Assembly: GCF_901538355.1 (NCBI RefSeq)
Contig: NZ_LR593887.1
Span: 6,548,920 to 6,612,919, forward strand
From: Tuwongella immobilis
GTDB taxonomy: Bacteria > Planctomycetota > Planctomycetia > Gemmatales > Gemmataceae
DNA length: 64,000 nucleotides
Direction: 5' to 3'
The notes beneath the pieces were generated by a model. The model was not told the DNA's origin, did no database searches, and was given only the letters and a program-made list of their open reading frames with translations. This document shows positions 8,723-17,320 of the stretch, in pieces (the first letter of the stretch is position 1; each line of letters starts with the position of its first letter). Position numbers and translations under genes: made by a program.

Positions 8723-9841
8723 ATGAGCGACACGAATCCGATCTTTGTGGGCATGGACCTGGGCACATTCAAGACATCCGTGGCCAGCTCCACCGGCTAC
8801 CGCGATGTGCTGCAAACCGCCGTCGGCTGGCCGAAGGATCATATCGCCCGCACCATGCTGGGCCGCGATGTTGTCTTTGGCAAAGACTTGGTCGAGCATC
8901 GCCTGGCGTTGGACATTGTTCGCCCGTTCGAGAAAGGCTCGCTGAAATACGTCGAAGCCGCCAGCACGGGAATGTCTGCGGATCAGATCAAGCGGCACCA
9001 ACTGGCCACGCGGCTGATTATCGAATACGCCGTCGCTCGCGTTCGCCCGGAACCGGGTCGCCCCATCTACGGCGTCATCGGTGTGCCATCCCGCGCCAGC
9101 ATGGTCAACAAGCGATTCATCATGGAAGCCGCCTCCGCGGTGTTCGATGGCATCGCTGTGGTCTCCGAGCCGTTCACCATCGCCTACGGCATGAACCGCC
9201 TCAGCGATGCGCTCGTCGTGGACATCGGCGCGGGCACCACCGACCTGTGCCCCATCTACGGCGTTTACCCCTCGGATGAAGAACAAGTCACCATTCCGCT
9301 GGGTGGCGACCACATCGACGAAGAATTGGAAAAGACGCTGCAAGCCACCTACCCCGATGTGCAAGCCTCGCGGAATATGGTGCGGGAAATGAAGGAGCGT
9401 TACGGCTTCGTCAACAGCGTCAGCGAATCCGCGGTGGTGAATCTGACCATCAACGGGCGCCCGCGTCCGTTCGACATCACCGAGCCGCTGAAGTCGGCCT
9501 GCCGCGTGATCGTCGAGCCGCTCGTGGAAGCCATCCGCGACATGATCGGCAAGTTCGACCCCGAATTCCAAGCCCGCCTGCGTCAGAACATCATCCTGGG
9601 CGGCGGCGGCAGCCAACTCAAGGGGTTGGATCGCGTCATCGAACAAGGGTTGGTCGAATTCGGTGGCGGCAAAGTGACGAAGGTGCCCGACGCCGCCTAT
9701 GCCGGTGCCGTGGGTGCGCTCAAACTCGCCATGGGGATGCCGGCCCAAGGGTGGACGCAACTGCGAGCATCGACCGCAGCCACCGCCAGCACCCCGACCA
9801 CGCCGACCACCACCACCGAAAAGCATTCGTTGGCGGTCTGA
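8723..9841 (+). CDS. MamK-like bacterial actin
   Basis: The 372-aa protein has the actin/Hsp70 ATPase fold. Phosphate 1 motif: VGMDLGTFKTSVA (residue 9 on). Phosphate 2 motif: ALVVDIGAGTTDLCPIYG (about 165). Adenosine motif: NIILGGGGSQLKGLD (about 292). The wording VGWPKDHIARTMLGRD, VIGVPSRASMVNK and VVSEPFTIAYGMNRL matches MamK, the magnetosome actin, better than MreB or FtsA. MamK-type proteins also occur in bacteria without magnetosomes, and no magnetosome gene is seen here. It probably polymerises with ATP in the cytoplasm to position an unknown cargo. It lies between a coiled-coil membrane protein and an exported repeat protein. The C-terminal tail is Thr/Pro-rich. Confidence 0.88.
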   Translation: MSDTNPIFVGMDLGTFKTSVASSTGYRDVLQTAVGWPKDHIARTMLGRDVVFGKDLVEHRLALDIVRPFEKGSLKYVEAASTGMSADQIKRHQLATRLIIEYAVARVRPEPGRPIYGVIGVPSRASMVNKRFIMEAASAVFDGIAVVSEPFTIAYGMNRLSDALVVDIGAGTTDLCPIYGVYPSDEEQVTIPLGGDHIDEELEKTLQATYPDVQASRNMVREMKERYGFVNSVSESAVVNLTINGRPRPFDITEPLKSACRVIVEPLVEAIRDMIGKFDPEFQARLRQNIILGGGGSQLKGLDRVIEQGLVEFGGGKVTKVPDAAYAGAVGALKLAMGMPAQGWTQLRASTAATASTPTTPTTTTEKHSLAV

Positions 9842-9895
9842 GTTCGATTTGTCGCAAGGATCATCCCGGCCATCGTGCCGATTGAGGAGCCATAC

Positions 9896-11107
9896 ATGAA
9901 CAAGCGATCGATTCGCAATCGCGGGTGGGCCTGGGCCATGGCGGCACTCACCGGCACGATGACCACCCCCGCCTGGGGTGCCGATTATCCGCCCGCGTTC
10001 GTCACGCCGACCACTCCGGCCAGCAGCGTCACCAGCCTGCCGCGCCCCGTGCCGATGCCGACGAGCATGTCAACACCGGCGATGAGCAAAACGGCCTCGC
10101 CCTTTTCGCCGATTCCGACACCCGGAACACCACTGCCTCCGCCGCAGTTTCCGCCCGTGTTCAAGCCGACCTCGTCGCCCGGCACGCCATCGGCGTTTGT
10201 GACACCGGCTGCGTTTGCGACGCCAGCGCAACCCATGACTCCGCCGGCATTTGCGACACCGGCTCCCAGTGCGGTCCAACGTGCGGCCACGATTCAACCG
10301 GCGTCGTACTCGGCCCCGGTGAGCAATCCGCCCGCGTTTGTGACGCCCGCTCAAGCAATCGGTGGATCGACCAATCCCCCGGCGTTTGTGCCACCCCGCC
10401 CCGCTGGCTATGCACCCTCGTACTCCAGCGGTCTGCCGTCGGTCAACGCACCGATTCAACCCGCCCAAGCCATGGCAGTGATGGCGTCGCCAATGCCGAT
10501 GACCGCCGCCCCGGTGATGGTCGCGGGTACGAGCTGCGGGCCGGATGGGTGTGCCCTGCCCGCTGCGGCCTGCACCACCTGCAAGGAACCGCGTACCGGT
10601 GTGCTGGCACGATGGTGGCGCTGCATCAAAGCACCTGCGCCAGGTGTGCCGCCGGTGGGGGAATCGACCCGTGCCGCGTTTGCGATGCAGAAACAAAATG
10701 CCCTGGCAGAATACTTCGTGGTCTACCGCGAAGATTTCCTCAGCAATACTGCGGATCTGAATGCCACGGGTGATCGACATGTCGAAGGCATCGCCAAGCG
10801 ACTGTCGCAACTGCCCGGCGCGGCCATCCGCGTGGAGCCGACCGGCAACACCGAGTTGGACCAGAAGCGACTCTCCGCCACGGTCGATGCCCTGTCGAAA
10901 CACGGAGCATCGCTGCAAGAAGCGACCGCACGCGTAATGCTGGGCACCACCCGCGCCGAAGGCTTGCGTGATCGCGATATCGAAGTGATCCCGTACCCGA
11001 ACTTGAGCAGCGGCGGCGCTGGTGGCATCGGCGGCGGACTCGGTGGCGGATTCGGGGGAGGCTTTGGTGGCGGATTCGGCGGCGGATTCGGCGGCGGATT
11101 CCGCTAA
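9896..11107 (+). CDS. Exported Pro-rich repeat protein with Gly-rich tail
   Basis: The ATG at 9896 follows GAGGAG; the GTG 21 bases earlier is a weaker choice. The 403-aa protein has a signal peptide (AMAALTGTMTTPAWGADY). A repeat region follows with at least six copies of a (P)PAFVTPA-type motif (about residues 25-165). Next comes a Cys cluster (CGPDGCALPAAACTTC), then a folded domain of about 100 residues (AEYFVVYREDFL to DIEVIPYP). The tail is made of GGGFGGGF repeats and ends in Arg. The folded part has a weak resemblance to OmpA-like periplasmic domains. Its position after the MamK-like gene suggests a joint unit. Function unknown. Confidence 0.72.
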   Translation: MNKRSIRNRGWAWAMAALTGTMTTPAWGADYPPAFVTPTTPASSVTSLPRPVPMPTSMSTPAMSKTASPFSPIPTPGTPLPPPQFPPVFKPTSSPGTPSAFVTPAAFATPAQPMTPPAFATPAPSAVQRAATIQPASYSAPVSNPPAFVTPAQAIGGSTNPPAFVPPRPAGYAPSYSSGLPSVNAPIQPAQAMAVMASPMPMTAAPVMVAGTSCGPDGCALPAAACTTCKEPRTGVLARWWRCIKAPAPGVPPVGESTRAAFAMQKQNALAEYFVVYREDFLSNTADLNATGDRHVEGIAKRLSQLPGAAIRVEPTGNTELDQKRLSATVDALSKHGASLQEATARVMLGTTRAEGLRDRDIEVIPYPNLSSGGAGGIGGGLGGGFGGGFGGGFGGGFGGGFR

Positions 11108-11132
11108 TCGCCACGCGATCGACTCAACATCT

Positions 11133-11178
11133 CACACTCCTCAGGACGATGGCAATCGCCGACCTCCTGAGGAGTGTG
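11133..11178. terminator. Bidirectional terminator between convergent genes
   Basis: A perfect 14-base inverted repeat, CACACTCCTCAGGA with TCCTGAGGAGTGTG (11133-11146 and 11165-11178), lies between the ends of the plus-strand repeat protein and the minus-strand beta-roll protein. Confidence 0.7.
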
Positions 11179-11197
11179 TCATTTCATCAGGCGGAAA

Positions 11198-12796
11198 TCA
11201 CACGAAAATTTCAATCCCCACCTTCGTGACCGTCAAGAATCCAAGCGCATTGGCCGTATCAATCCCCGATCCGCCGTTGAGGATCTTGGTCGTGCCGCCG
11301 AAGACGGCTCCGTTATCGATCGCCAGATCGTCACCGGCACCAAGGTTGACGTTCATTCCAGTGATGGTCGCGGTGGCTTCGAAGATCACGGTATCGCTGC
11401 CAGCCCCGCCATCCACGGTCAATTGGCCGGTATGATCGCTGGCAAGAATCAGCGTATCGTTGCCGGCACCCAGCAGGATATTCGTGAGTCCGCCGATGCT
11501 GGCGGTTGCCCCCAACGAGACAATGTCGCTCCCATCGCCCGCGTTAATGCTCAATCGCAGGCTTGTCCCGACGATGTCCCGATTGAATTCGAGGAAATCG
11601 TCGCCGGTGCCCAGATCAAAGGTCGCGCGGCCAATCAACGCGGTCGCGTTGTCGGCGATGATGACCGTATCATTGCCGCCACGCGTGGCAACGCCCAGAT
11701 TCCGAGTCACCGCGCCACTCACTTCCACGACATCATCGGAATTCGTGCCGGTGTACAAGAAATCGCGGTTAATCTTCGCACCGGAGTTAATCAACACATT
11801 CGTTCCGAATTGCGAGATTAACGTCCCGCTGACGGCAAAGTCCCGGCCAATCACGGAATTTGCCCCGACGTTGATATTGCTATTGCCGATCAAATTCCCC
11901 GCCATCATGGGCAACGAGAACCGCACATCCAGCGTCACATCGCCGTTGATGGTCACATCGTTGCGCGTGTTGCCACCATAGATCAGGAACGACTTCGCGA
12001 CTGACGATGCCCCGCCCAGAGTGAGGTCATTGACCGCAACCGTGGTCAGATTTCCGAGCAATTGCGATTTCGCGATCAATGCCGTATCGTCAGAACCACC
12101 GACAAGTTGAATCGAGGTATCGCCCGCAACGGTGACATTGTCCAAGAGGACCGAATCGGTGCCCAGGCCGCCGCCGATTCCGAGGGTGCCGTTGACCGTC
12201 GTATTTTCGAGCGCGATGGTATTTTCGCCATTGCCAAACGCAACCACCAGTCGGCTCGTGGTGGTCAGGCCATTGCTGACGATCGTGTCATTGCCCGAGC
12301 CACCGTAAAGGGCCAATGTGCCGGTGATATTCAGACCCACTTTGTGGGCAAATGTGTTGTCGCCGTTGCCCAAATTGAAGACGGCAACGCCTTTGATATT
12401 CGAATCGAGATTGAGCGAATCGTTGCCGTTGCCGCTGATCACCGTGATATTGCCGGTGAGCGTGCCGTTGTTGATGGTGAGGGCGTTATCGCCGGTGCCC
12501 AGATTGCCGACGACTTGGCCAGTATAGCCGCCGCCCAGATCGAGGAGGACCGTGTCATTCTCACCGCTGGTGGTGAATCGCACGGTGGTGACTTTGGCGA
12601 AGGTGCCGACCGACGTGGCGCCATCCGACACCTCGAAGGTGCCAGCGCCCTGATGTTCGATGGTAATGATGTCGCCGGGCGTGGTGACCGACCCGAGAAT
12701 GTTGAGGATGCTGCCCGAGAGCGATGCGGTGACGGCGGGGGTTGTTCGATCTTCGAGCAATGAAATCTGTAGCGGCGAAGCGTGGCGCGATCGCAT
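11198..12796 (-). CDS. RTX-like beta-roll surface protein with LEDR motif
   Basis: The 532-aa protein starts at an ATG 8 bases after AGGAGG. Its N-terminus lacks a classical signal peptide but carries LLEDRTTPAV (residues 13-22), the planctomycetal motif found near the start of many surface proteins. The rest is made of short glycine/aspartate repeats such as YGGSGNDTIVS, LGTGDDFLEF and DGGAGSDTVIF, spaced every 20-40 residues. This is typical of calcium-binding parallel beta-rolls of the hemolysin/RTX type, although exact GGxGxDxLx nonapeptides are sparse. A role as an extracellular adhesive or structural protein is likely. It lies directly downstream of the Tad pilus locus on the same strand. 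Confidence 0.8.
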   Translation of the reverse strand: MRSRHASPLQISLLEDRTTPAVTASLSGSILNILGSVTTPGDIITIEHQGAGTFEVSDGATSVGTFAKVTTVRFTTSGENDTVLLDLGGGYTGQVVGNLGTGDNALTINNGTLTGNITVISGNGNDSLNLDSNIKGVAVFNLGNGDNTFAHKVGLNITGTLALYGGSGNDTIVSNGLTTTSRLVVAFGNGENTIALENTTVNGTLGIGGGLGTDSVLLDNVTVAGDTSIQLVGGSDDTALIAKSQLLGNLTTVAVNDLTLGGASSVAKSFLIYGGNTRNDVTINGDVTLDVRFSLPMMAGNLIGNSNINVGANSVIGRDFAVSGTLISQFGTNVLINSGAKINRDFLYTGTNSDDVVEVSGAVTRNLGVATRGGNDTVIIADNATALIGRATFDLGTGDDFLEFNRDIVGTSLRLSINAGDGSDIVSLGATASIGGLTNILLGAGNDTLILASDHTGQLTVDGGAGSDTVIFEATATITGMNVNLGAGDDLAIDNGAVFGGTTKILNGGSGIDTANALGFLTVTKVGIEIFV

Positions 12797-13128
12797 GAGT
12801 AAGCCTCCTGGTGCTGTTCTTCAAGGTGTTCGAGTCGCCCCGCGGATCGTCCATTTCCGACGACACCGAGAACGCCACATCCCAACTATGAACCTTCAAA
12901 GGGCGCATGGAGCATAAAAATGGGAAACGCTCGGAAACAGCCGCTGGTGTGATTGTGGAATTCCATGCAATTCGCCTGAATTCCGGATCCGCACAGCCGC
13001 TATAATCAATCTATTCGAATTATTCGATCAAAACAAGCACCCCGATCAACTCCAGTTGCCTGGAATCATCGGGGTGCTTGTGACACGTCAGAAATTTCAG
13101 CCTGGGGGATGAATCCCCCTCGGTCGGC
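12797..13128. other. Intergenic region upstream of the beta-roll gene
   Basis: This interval holds the tadD terminator (13033-13081) and the leader of the beta-roll gene, including its AGGAGG. No other gene is seen. A TATAAT at about 13001 is on the plus strand, where no gene follows. Confidence 0.5.
13033..13081 (-). terminator. Terminator after tadD
   Basis: A perfect 14-base stem, ACAAGCACCCCGAT with ATCGGGGTGCTTGT (13033-13046 and 13068-13081). On the minus strand it is followed by TTTGATCG. It lies 47 bases after the tadD stop. Confidence 0.75.
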
Positions 13129-13893
13129 TTACGAGCCGGGAGTTTGCTCCTCCAATGCGGCGGGTAATGGTGCGGGCACCTTGCCTGCGAGTCGATCCAG
13201 AGCTTGTCGGGCGAGCGTGAGCGCGGGTTCCAGTTGTAGGGCTTGGCGATAGGCGGCAATGGCCTCGTCGCGCTTGCCTTGTGCGGCCAACACGAAGCCC
13301 AAATTCGCTTGCGCCTCGGCCGGTGTGACCGACTGCGTGAACCAGTGCAACGCTTCTTCGACCTGCCCCTGTTGGGCCATCGTCAGCCCCAGATTCAGCG
13401 CGGCCCGCTTATTCTTGGGATCGGCCTGCACAGCCCGGCGCAGATACGATTCCGCCTCGCTCCACTGACCCCGATTGTAATAGCTGTAGCCCAGATCATT
13501 GAGCAACGCACTATCCTTGGGGTACTTCTGGAGCAGGGCTTGATATTCGCCCATCGCCTTGGCTTGTTCGTCCAGTTGATCGTACAGCACGGCCAAACGT
13601 CGGCTGGCACGATCGGCATAATCCGGACTTTGCGTGCGGGCTTGCTCGTAATAGGCCGCCGCTTCCAATTCTTTGCCTTCGCGTTCCAGCGATTCCGCCA
13701 TCGCTAAGCTGAGCGATGCCGAATCTCGGGCATCCAAGGTCGGCTCACTCGCGGAGCTGGCCACCGCCGTGTTCATCGACGTGGTATCCATCCGCAGGCT
13801 CATGCTGGTCTGCTTGAAGCAACCCACGCTCGACAGCGTGATCCCCATCATGATTGCGAGCGTGCGACACACCCGCCATCGTCCCCGATTCAT
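13129..13893 (-). CDS. tadD: TadD-like TPR lipoprotein
   Basis: The start ATG at 13893 is chosen because GAAGGGGG precedes it by 7 bases and because it opens a lipoprotein signal (CRTLAIMMGITLSSVGC, Cys about residue 24). An upstream frame to 13980 is not signal-like and overlaps the secretin end. The 254-aa protein has four to five tetratricopeptide-like repeats from about residue 55: ESLEREGKELEAAAYYEQA, LLNDLGYSYYNRGQWSEAE, ALNLGLTMAQQGQVEEALH and AIAAYRQALQLEPA. TPR lipoproteins of the TadD/PilF type act as pilotins or assembly factors for the pilus secretin. The position 83 bases after the secretin gene fits that role. Confidence 0.82.
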   Translation of the reverse strand: MNRGRWRVCRTLAIMMGITLSSVGCFKQTSMSLRMDTTSMNTAVASSASEPTLDARDSASLSLAMAESLEREGKELEAAAYYEQARTQSPDYADRASRRLAVLYDQLDEQAKAMGEYQALLQKYPKDSALLNDLGYSYYNRGQWSEAESYLRRAVQADPKNKRAALNLGLTMAQQGQVEEALHWFTQSVTPAEAQANLGFVLAAQGKRDEAIAAYRQALQLEPALTLARQALDRLAGKVPAPLPAALEEQTPGS

Positions 13894-13976
13894 CACAACC
13901 CCCTTCGCCATGCTGGTGATGCGCTCGCAACGAGACGTTCCCCCCATCTCCCTGCGATGCTGGGTGCCAACCGCCA

Positions 13977-16031
13977 TCACGGCGTTAGCGGAGTATATCC
14001 CGATGGGCCAAACACGTTGGCCTGTTCCACTTTCTGGAACGATTTCACGCGGCTGATGCTGGTGCGGATCGGGCTGCGGAAATCCCCCGTGTGCCCTTCG
14101 ATGCGACCCAGCACATAGAATTCCAGATCGTTGGGATCGAGAATTTCATGCCCCGGCAAGCGGATGATTTGTTGCGGATCGATCGGGCGAGCCATTTCCG
14201 GCGTCACGAAGATGACCAGCTCCTTCTCGCCAGCCGTGTGATTGGTCACCCCGGTCAGCGGCCCGACGATCGGCAGTTGGCCCAAGAACGGCAAGCGATT
14301 GCTGTCCGCACCTTGGTTGCTTTCAATCAGCCCGGCGACTGCCAGCGTTTCCCCCTGGCGAAGTTCGACGATCGTGTTCACATTGCGGCTGTTCAAACCC
14401 GAGACGGCCGCTCCGCCGATGTTCGTGCCCGAGGCGACATCTCGCGTGCTGACCGCCGCATTGAGCCGCAAGCGAATGCGGTCGCGATCGGTGATGAACG
14501 GAGTGAAGCTCAATTGCACGCCATAGGGCACATACGACACGCCTTGCAGACCGGAACCGGCCCCATTCAGATTGCCGAAGCCCCCCAGCACCGGCACCGG
14601 AAATTGGCCACCCGCCAGAAAGCTCGCCGTTTGGCCGTTCATGGCCACCAGAGTCGGCTCGGCCAGCGACTTGGAATACTGCATCAGCCGCATGGCTTTG
14701 AGTGCGAACGGCAGTCGGCCGGCATCGAAATTCGCGATGATGCCGTTGAATCCGCCCCGTCCGCCGAATCCGCCGCCGCCCAAGCCACCGCCGAGTCCGC
14801 CCAAGCCCGCGCCGCCGATGCCGTTGAGCAGGCCGCCGGTGGTGTTGGCGAACACGGTGATCCCTTGTTCGTTTCGGATGCTGAAATTCAAGCCGATGCT
14901 GCGAGCGGCCGCTCGGTTGACTTCCGCGACCACCACCCGCAGCATGACTTGCTGCTCACCGGCCACTTCCAGCAGGTTGATGATGTTCGGGCCACCGGCC
15001 GCCTGAAACTTTTCCAATCCGCCCACTCCAACGGCTTCGCCGGTCTCGCCGCCAGTGGGCAACAATTCGACCTTGGCAGCGGTGCCGCCACCGTTGTTGC
15101 CTCGACCGCTGCCGCTGCCGCCGCTCATGTTGGCGCGGATGATTTGCAGCACTTGTTGGCCTTGGGTGTAGTCGCGCACTCGGCCACTGACCACGAGTTT
15201 GTCGCCCAGCAATTTCAGCCGAATCGACGTATCTTTGAAGTAGCCATTGATCTCTTTTTCGAGTGCGGCATAGGCCCGTTCCAGACGCTCTTTCGCCTGC
15301 GGATCCGGATAGACGCGAATGAGATAAGTCAGCGTTTCTTGCTTGGCCGGATCGTCTTTATCGCCAAACCAGAGATTCAGGACCGTCGCCCCAATTTCCT
15401 TGCCTTGCAGCAGAATTTCGGTGGGCGAACTGACGGTGAACGACAGGACTTTTTCGTCGCCAGCCTGCACCCGAAACGGCGTGTTCTTCAGCACCAGCAC
15501 CCGCGTTTGATTGGCGATCAAATCAAGGGTCGATTCGGGATCCAACAGCCGTTCGATGTATTTGTCGACTTTTTGCTTCGTGTTGGCGTTCGGCTTCGGC
15601 GCGGTGGGCACCGACAGCGGAGCCGGCGACAGAAGCGGATCGGACAACACGCCGCTATAGGGTCCCGGCAGCGGCGGCGGGGGCGTTCCCGGAGTGGCGC
15701 CATCGGCGGCAGGCATCGGCGAGCCACCCATCGGCACCGCGGGCGTCCCGGAATTCGGCGTACCCGAATTCGGTGTTCCCGGGGCTTGCGCCGCACTGGC
15801 CGGCGTGAGCACGGGAGTGGCACCCAACGGCAGCGAATTGCCATCCACAAACGGTGAGCCCCCGGGCGCGGTGGGAATCACCGGAAATGGATTAGCGGGA
15901 TTCTGTCCCCACGCGGTGCCATTGCCCCCCAGCATCAGCACACCAATCACCCACATCGCCAGCGTCGATGGGGCGAACGCGGACTGTTGGCCCGCTGTCG
16001 GCTGTTCCCATCCATGAAGTCGCCTCATCAT
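13977..16031 (-). CDS. cpaC: Tad pilus secretin (CpaC/RcpA type)
   Basis: A 684-aa outer-membrane secretin for the Flp/Tad pilus. It starts with a signal peptide (LAMWVIGVLMLGGNGTAWGQ). A Pro/Gly-rich linker follows (about 45-140), with PNSGTPNSGTP repeats. Then come the pilus-assembly N-terminal domain (about 160-250, VLKNTPFRVQAGDEKVLSF) and a BON-like segment (LGDKLVVSGRVRDYTQGQQ). The secretin core covers about 360-640 and ends near GETLAVAGLIE and VTPEMARPIDP. Two glycine-rich insertions stand out: GGSGSGRGNNGGG before the core and GGLGGGLGGGGFGGRGG inside it. AAGGGGG precedes the start. It appears to begin a transcription unit separate from tadC, because a terminator lies between them. 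Confidence 0.9.
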   Translation of the reverse strand: MMRRLHGWEQPTAGQQSAFAPSTLAMWVIGVLMLGGNGTAWGQNPANPFPVIPTAPGGSPFVDGNSLPLGATPVLTPASAAQAPGTPNSGTPNSGTPAVPMGGSPMPAADGATPGTPPPPLPGPYSGVLSDPLLSPAPLSVPTAPKPNANTKQKVDKYIERLLDPESTLDLIANQTRVLVLKNTPFRVQAGDEKVLSFTVSSPTEILLQGKEIGATVLNLWFGDKDDPAKQETLTYLIRVYPDPQAKERLERAYAALEKEINGYFKDTSIRLKLLGDKLVVSGRVRDYTQGQQVLQIIRANMSGGSGSGRGNNGGGTAAKVELLPTGGETGEAVGVGGLEKFQAAGGPNIINLLEVAGEQQVMLRVVVAEVNRAAARSIGLNFSIRNEQGITVFANTTGGLLNGIGGAGLGGLGGGLGGGGFGGRGGFNGIIANFDAGRLPFALKAMRLMQYSKSLAEPTLVAMNGQTASFLAGGQFPVPVLGGFGNLNGAGSGLQGVSYVPYGVQLSFTPFITDRDRIRLRLNAAVSTRDVASGTNIGGAAVSGLNSRNVNTIVELRQGETLAVAGLIESNQGADSNRLPFLGQLPIVGPLTGVTNHTAGEKELVIFVTPEMARPIDPQQIIRLPGHEILDPNDLEFYVLGRIEGHTGDFRSPIRTSISRVKSFQKVEQANVFGPSGYTPLTP

Positions 16032-16183
16032 ATCCCCCTTCGTGATCCCACGTTGGCTCGCAACCTACGGCAGTCGAGCAGTCTCAACTCGCAGGTCGAT
16101 CCGATGACCGTGTTTATGGCACGAACTTCTGCGTGTCATTGGGGGCAATACCTGAATCTTCGGGTGAGTCAATACCAACCAAT

Positions 16184-16210
16184 AAAAATCCCCCCGGAGT
16201 TCCGAGGGGA
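16184..16210 (-). terminator. Terminator between tadC and cpaC
   Basis: On the minus strand, TCCCCTCGGA-act-TCCGGGGGGA folds into a strong stem followed by TTTTT. It lies 48 bases after the tadC stop and about 150 bases before the secretin start. Confidence 0.75.
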
Positions 16211-16258
16211 CTTGAGTCAATTCGACTCATTTGCACCGAGTTACGAATCATCCCAGGA

Positions 16259-17224
16259 TCAATTCCCAGGATTGGCCGCCGAGGATGTCCCACTCGGAGT
16301 CGCCGACTGCTGATTCTCATTCAGCACTTGCTGGGCCTGTTGGGTTTCCAGGGCAATCTTTTGCAGTTGCTCGCGCACTTCCAACACCATCGGTCCCAAC
16401 AGCACAATGCCGGCAGCGGTTAGCAAGCAAAACACGGTCGGGAACAGCATGTAGAATCCGGTGCGGTTGGCGCGTCCTTCCGCCCGTTGCCGCGCGGTGA
16501 CTCGGTAATTGTCGGCCATCTCACCCAATCCGCGAGCGACATCCGACCCGAGCCGTTCGCCTTCCGCAAGTAGGAACGCCAGGTTGACCAACTCCGGCAG
16601 GGGCAGTCGCCGACGGAATTGCTCCAGGGCAAATCCCAGGCTGTACAATTCGCTTTGCCGGGCGACCAATCGCATCTCGGCGGCCAATTCCGGGGCACTG
16701 CGACGCAGCGATTCCCCGGCCTCTTGCATGGCATCGGTCAGCCCTTGCCCGGCGGATAGCGACACCGCCAAGTGATCGGTCAACGTCGGCAATCCGCCGA
16801 TGAGTTTTTCCGATCGTGCATTCGCTTGGGTGCCAATCCAGACGCGCGGAAATGCGAATCCCAGCAATCCCGCGATTGCGCCGATGATCCACGCCAGATT
16901 GCCGCCCGGCTTCTGACCGATCAGCACGGACATGCCCAACCCCAGCACCAACGGCACCAGGGTGACAAACGCGCGAATGGCGTAGAAATTCAACGCCGCA
17001 TCGCGGTGATAATATCCCGCCAGCGAGAGATCCCGTCGCACGCGTTCTTCGCCACTGCGAGTCGGCGGCAGCAGCGACGCAATCACCGGCGTGAATCGAC
17101 CAAAGGCACGCGCGGGTGGTTCCAGCGGATCATCTGCGGGTTTGCGTCCGGCCAACGGCAGCAGCGCCAACACGGTCCCGGTTGTCCCACCGAAGACCAA
17201 TAAATCGACCAATCGAAATTCCAT
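16259..17224 (-). CDS. tadC: Tad pilus inner-membrane platform protein TadC
   Basis: The ATG at 17224 is used (GAGGCGGA upstream). The 321-aa protein has an N-terminal membrane segment (LVDLLVFGGTTGTVLALLPL), two more in the middle (ALNFYAIRAFVTLVPLVLGL and IIGAIAGLLGFAFP), the T2SSF-type domain (about 165-280, LTDHLAVSLSAGQGLTDAMQEAG) and a last membrane helix (MLFPTVFCLLTAAGIVLLGP). With TadB it forms the membrane platform that couples the CpaF ATPase to pilin assembly. The start is 97 bases after the tadB stop. Confidence 0.88.
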   Translation of the reverse strand: MEFRLVDLLVFGGTTGTVLALLPLAGRKPADDPLEPPARAFGRFTPVIASLLPPTRSGEERVRRDLSLAGYYHRDAALNFYAIRAFVTLVPLVLGLGMSVLIGQKPGGNLAWIIGAIAGLLGFAFPRVWIGTQANARSEKLIGGLPTLTDHLAVSLSAGQGLTDAMQEAGESLRRSAPELAAEMRLVARQSELYSLGFALEQFRRRLPLPELVNLAFLLAEGERLGSDVARGLGEMADNYRVTARQRAEGRANRTGFYMLFPTVFCLLTAAGIVLLGPMVLEVREQLQKIALETQQAQQVLNENQQSATPSGTSSAANPGN

Positions 17225-17320
17225 ACGAGTTCCGCCTCGGTTTGGGAGTCCTTCCCGAAACCGATTCACCGGATTGCGAATCGAGCCATGCCCGACTCGC
17301 AACCCAGGCGAATCGATCGA

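Noticed and set aside
7982-9826. Minus-strand frame (614 codons) across the MamK-like gene
   Set aside because: It spans parts of two genuine plus-strand genes and shows only shadow composition.
14091-15857. Long plus-strand frame (588 codons) opposite the secretin gene
   Set aside because: Composition is Arg/His/Gln-rich without any motif, and the minus-strand secretin is unambiguous.
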